Shown here: positions 5,150-5,383 of the stretch, piece after piece
How the letters are laid out: each line of letters opens with the position of its first letter
How positions within the stretch are numbered: the first letter of the stretch is position 1
Origin: Thauera sp.
GTDB lineage: Bacteria > Pseudomonadota > Gammaproteobacteria > Burkholderiales > Rhodocyclaceae
Length of the DNA stretch: 5,383 nt
NCBI GenBank assembly: GCA_023150215.1
Contig: JAKLLJ010000236.1
Span: 1 to 5,383 of the forward strand
Reading direction: 5' to 3'
Made by a program: the position numbers and the translations under genes
Notes under the pieces: model-generated
Told to the model about the DNA's origin: nothing
What the model saw: the letters and a program-made list of their open reading frames with translations, nothing else
The model's database searches: none

Positions 5150-5383
5150 ATGAACACGCCACCGACACCCCATCGCATCCCGTCCCGCATCGCCGCTCCG
5201 CTGCTGCCGCTGGCGCTCGCGGGCCTGCCGCTGTCGGCCTTCGCGCAGGGCCTGCCGACCATGGAAGACCCATCGCGCGGCCAGGGCAGCGGCATCCTGC
5301 AGACCTTGCAGAACTACGGCTACGACATCGTGCTGCTGATCGCGCTGCTCGTGGTCGCCTCGATGTTCGTCGGTGTCTGCTAT
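5150..5383 (+). CDS. Pilin-like ICE membrane protein, TIGR03745 / DUF2976 family (cut by window end)
   Basis: The first 78 residues are present. A signal-like N-terminus (MNTPPTPHRIPSRI, then the hydrophobic APLLPLALAGLPLSAFA) ends with AFAQG, a likely signal peptidase site near residue 33. A short linker GLPTMEDPSRGQGSG follows, then a second hydrophobic helix starting at about 59 (YDIVLLIALLVVASMFVGV). This layout, a long leader plus a short mature protein with hydrophobic helices, is that of the TIGR03745 family, thought to be the VirB2-like pilin or a pilin-related subunit of the mating channel. A GAAAGG ribosome-binding site lies about 10 bases before the ATG. It follows the TIGR03758 gene after 22 bases, so it belongs to the same operon. 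The 3' end lies outside the window. Confidence 0.88.
   Translation, partial: MNTPPTPHRIPSRIAAPLLPLALAGLPLSAFAQGLPTMEDPSRGQGSGILQTLQNYGYDIVLLIALLVVASMFVGVCY

Overview
The window comes from a GC-rich proteobacterium, most likely beta- or gammaproteobacterial. Its backbone is part of the conjugation (type IV secretion) operon of an integrating conjugative element of the ICEclc / PFGI-1 / 'SXT-TOL subfamily' kind. The plus-strand backbone order is: C-terminal part of the TraD coupling protein (about 135-701), a DUF4400/TIGR03747 membrane protein (698-1447), then, after an interruption, a RAQPRD-family periplasmic protein (4526-4891), a small two-helix membrane protein of the TIGR03758/DUF3262 type (4888-5127) and the start of a TIGR03745/DUF2976 pilin-like membrane protein (5150 to the window end). 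ATGA start/stop overlaps at 698-701 and 4888-4891 show tight translational coupling.

Between the TIGR03747 and RAQPRD genes lies a cargo segment of about 3 kb, read on the minus strand against the transfer operon and visibly less GC-rich. In its own reading order it holds a small MerR/excisionase-type helix-turn-helix protein (4301-4101), a DNA cytosine-5 methyltransferase (from 4039), a piece of a MutL-like GHKL ATPase (2607-2314) and the C-terminal half of an ABC/SMC-like AAA ATPase (2327-1539). This looks like a restriction-modification or defence island carried by the element. A Dcm next to a MutL-like GHKL ATPase is a known defence pairing, but no nuclease is visible here.

The main surprise is that the cargo and the left edge are broken at sharp junctions. 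The methyltransferase stops just before its last motif (X) and runs out of frame into the middle of the GHKL gene (about 2600-2612). The GHKL gene is cut and runs out of frame into the AAA ATPase (about 2314-2327), whose Walker A half is gone. At the left edge, about 150 bases on the minus strand encode an unmistakable piece of form IC RuBisCO large subunit (loop 6 region), joined head-on to the middle of traD through a word of about 20 bases that both genes can encode. That left join looks most like an assembly chimera. The two cargo joins may be real deletions in a decaying island or similar artefacts. The sequence alone cannot separate these.

Functionally, the backbone genes build the coupling protein, membrane parts and pilin of the mating apparatus. 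The cargo, if intact in the source genome, would methylate DNA and use two ATPases in a defence role under the control of the HTH protein. As written here only the HTH gene and the transfer genes from 698 onward look whole, apart from the last one, which is cut by the window end. No tRNA, rRNA, CRISPR array, IS element or attachment site was seen.
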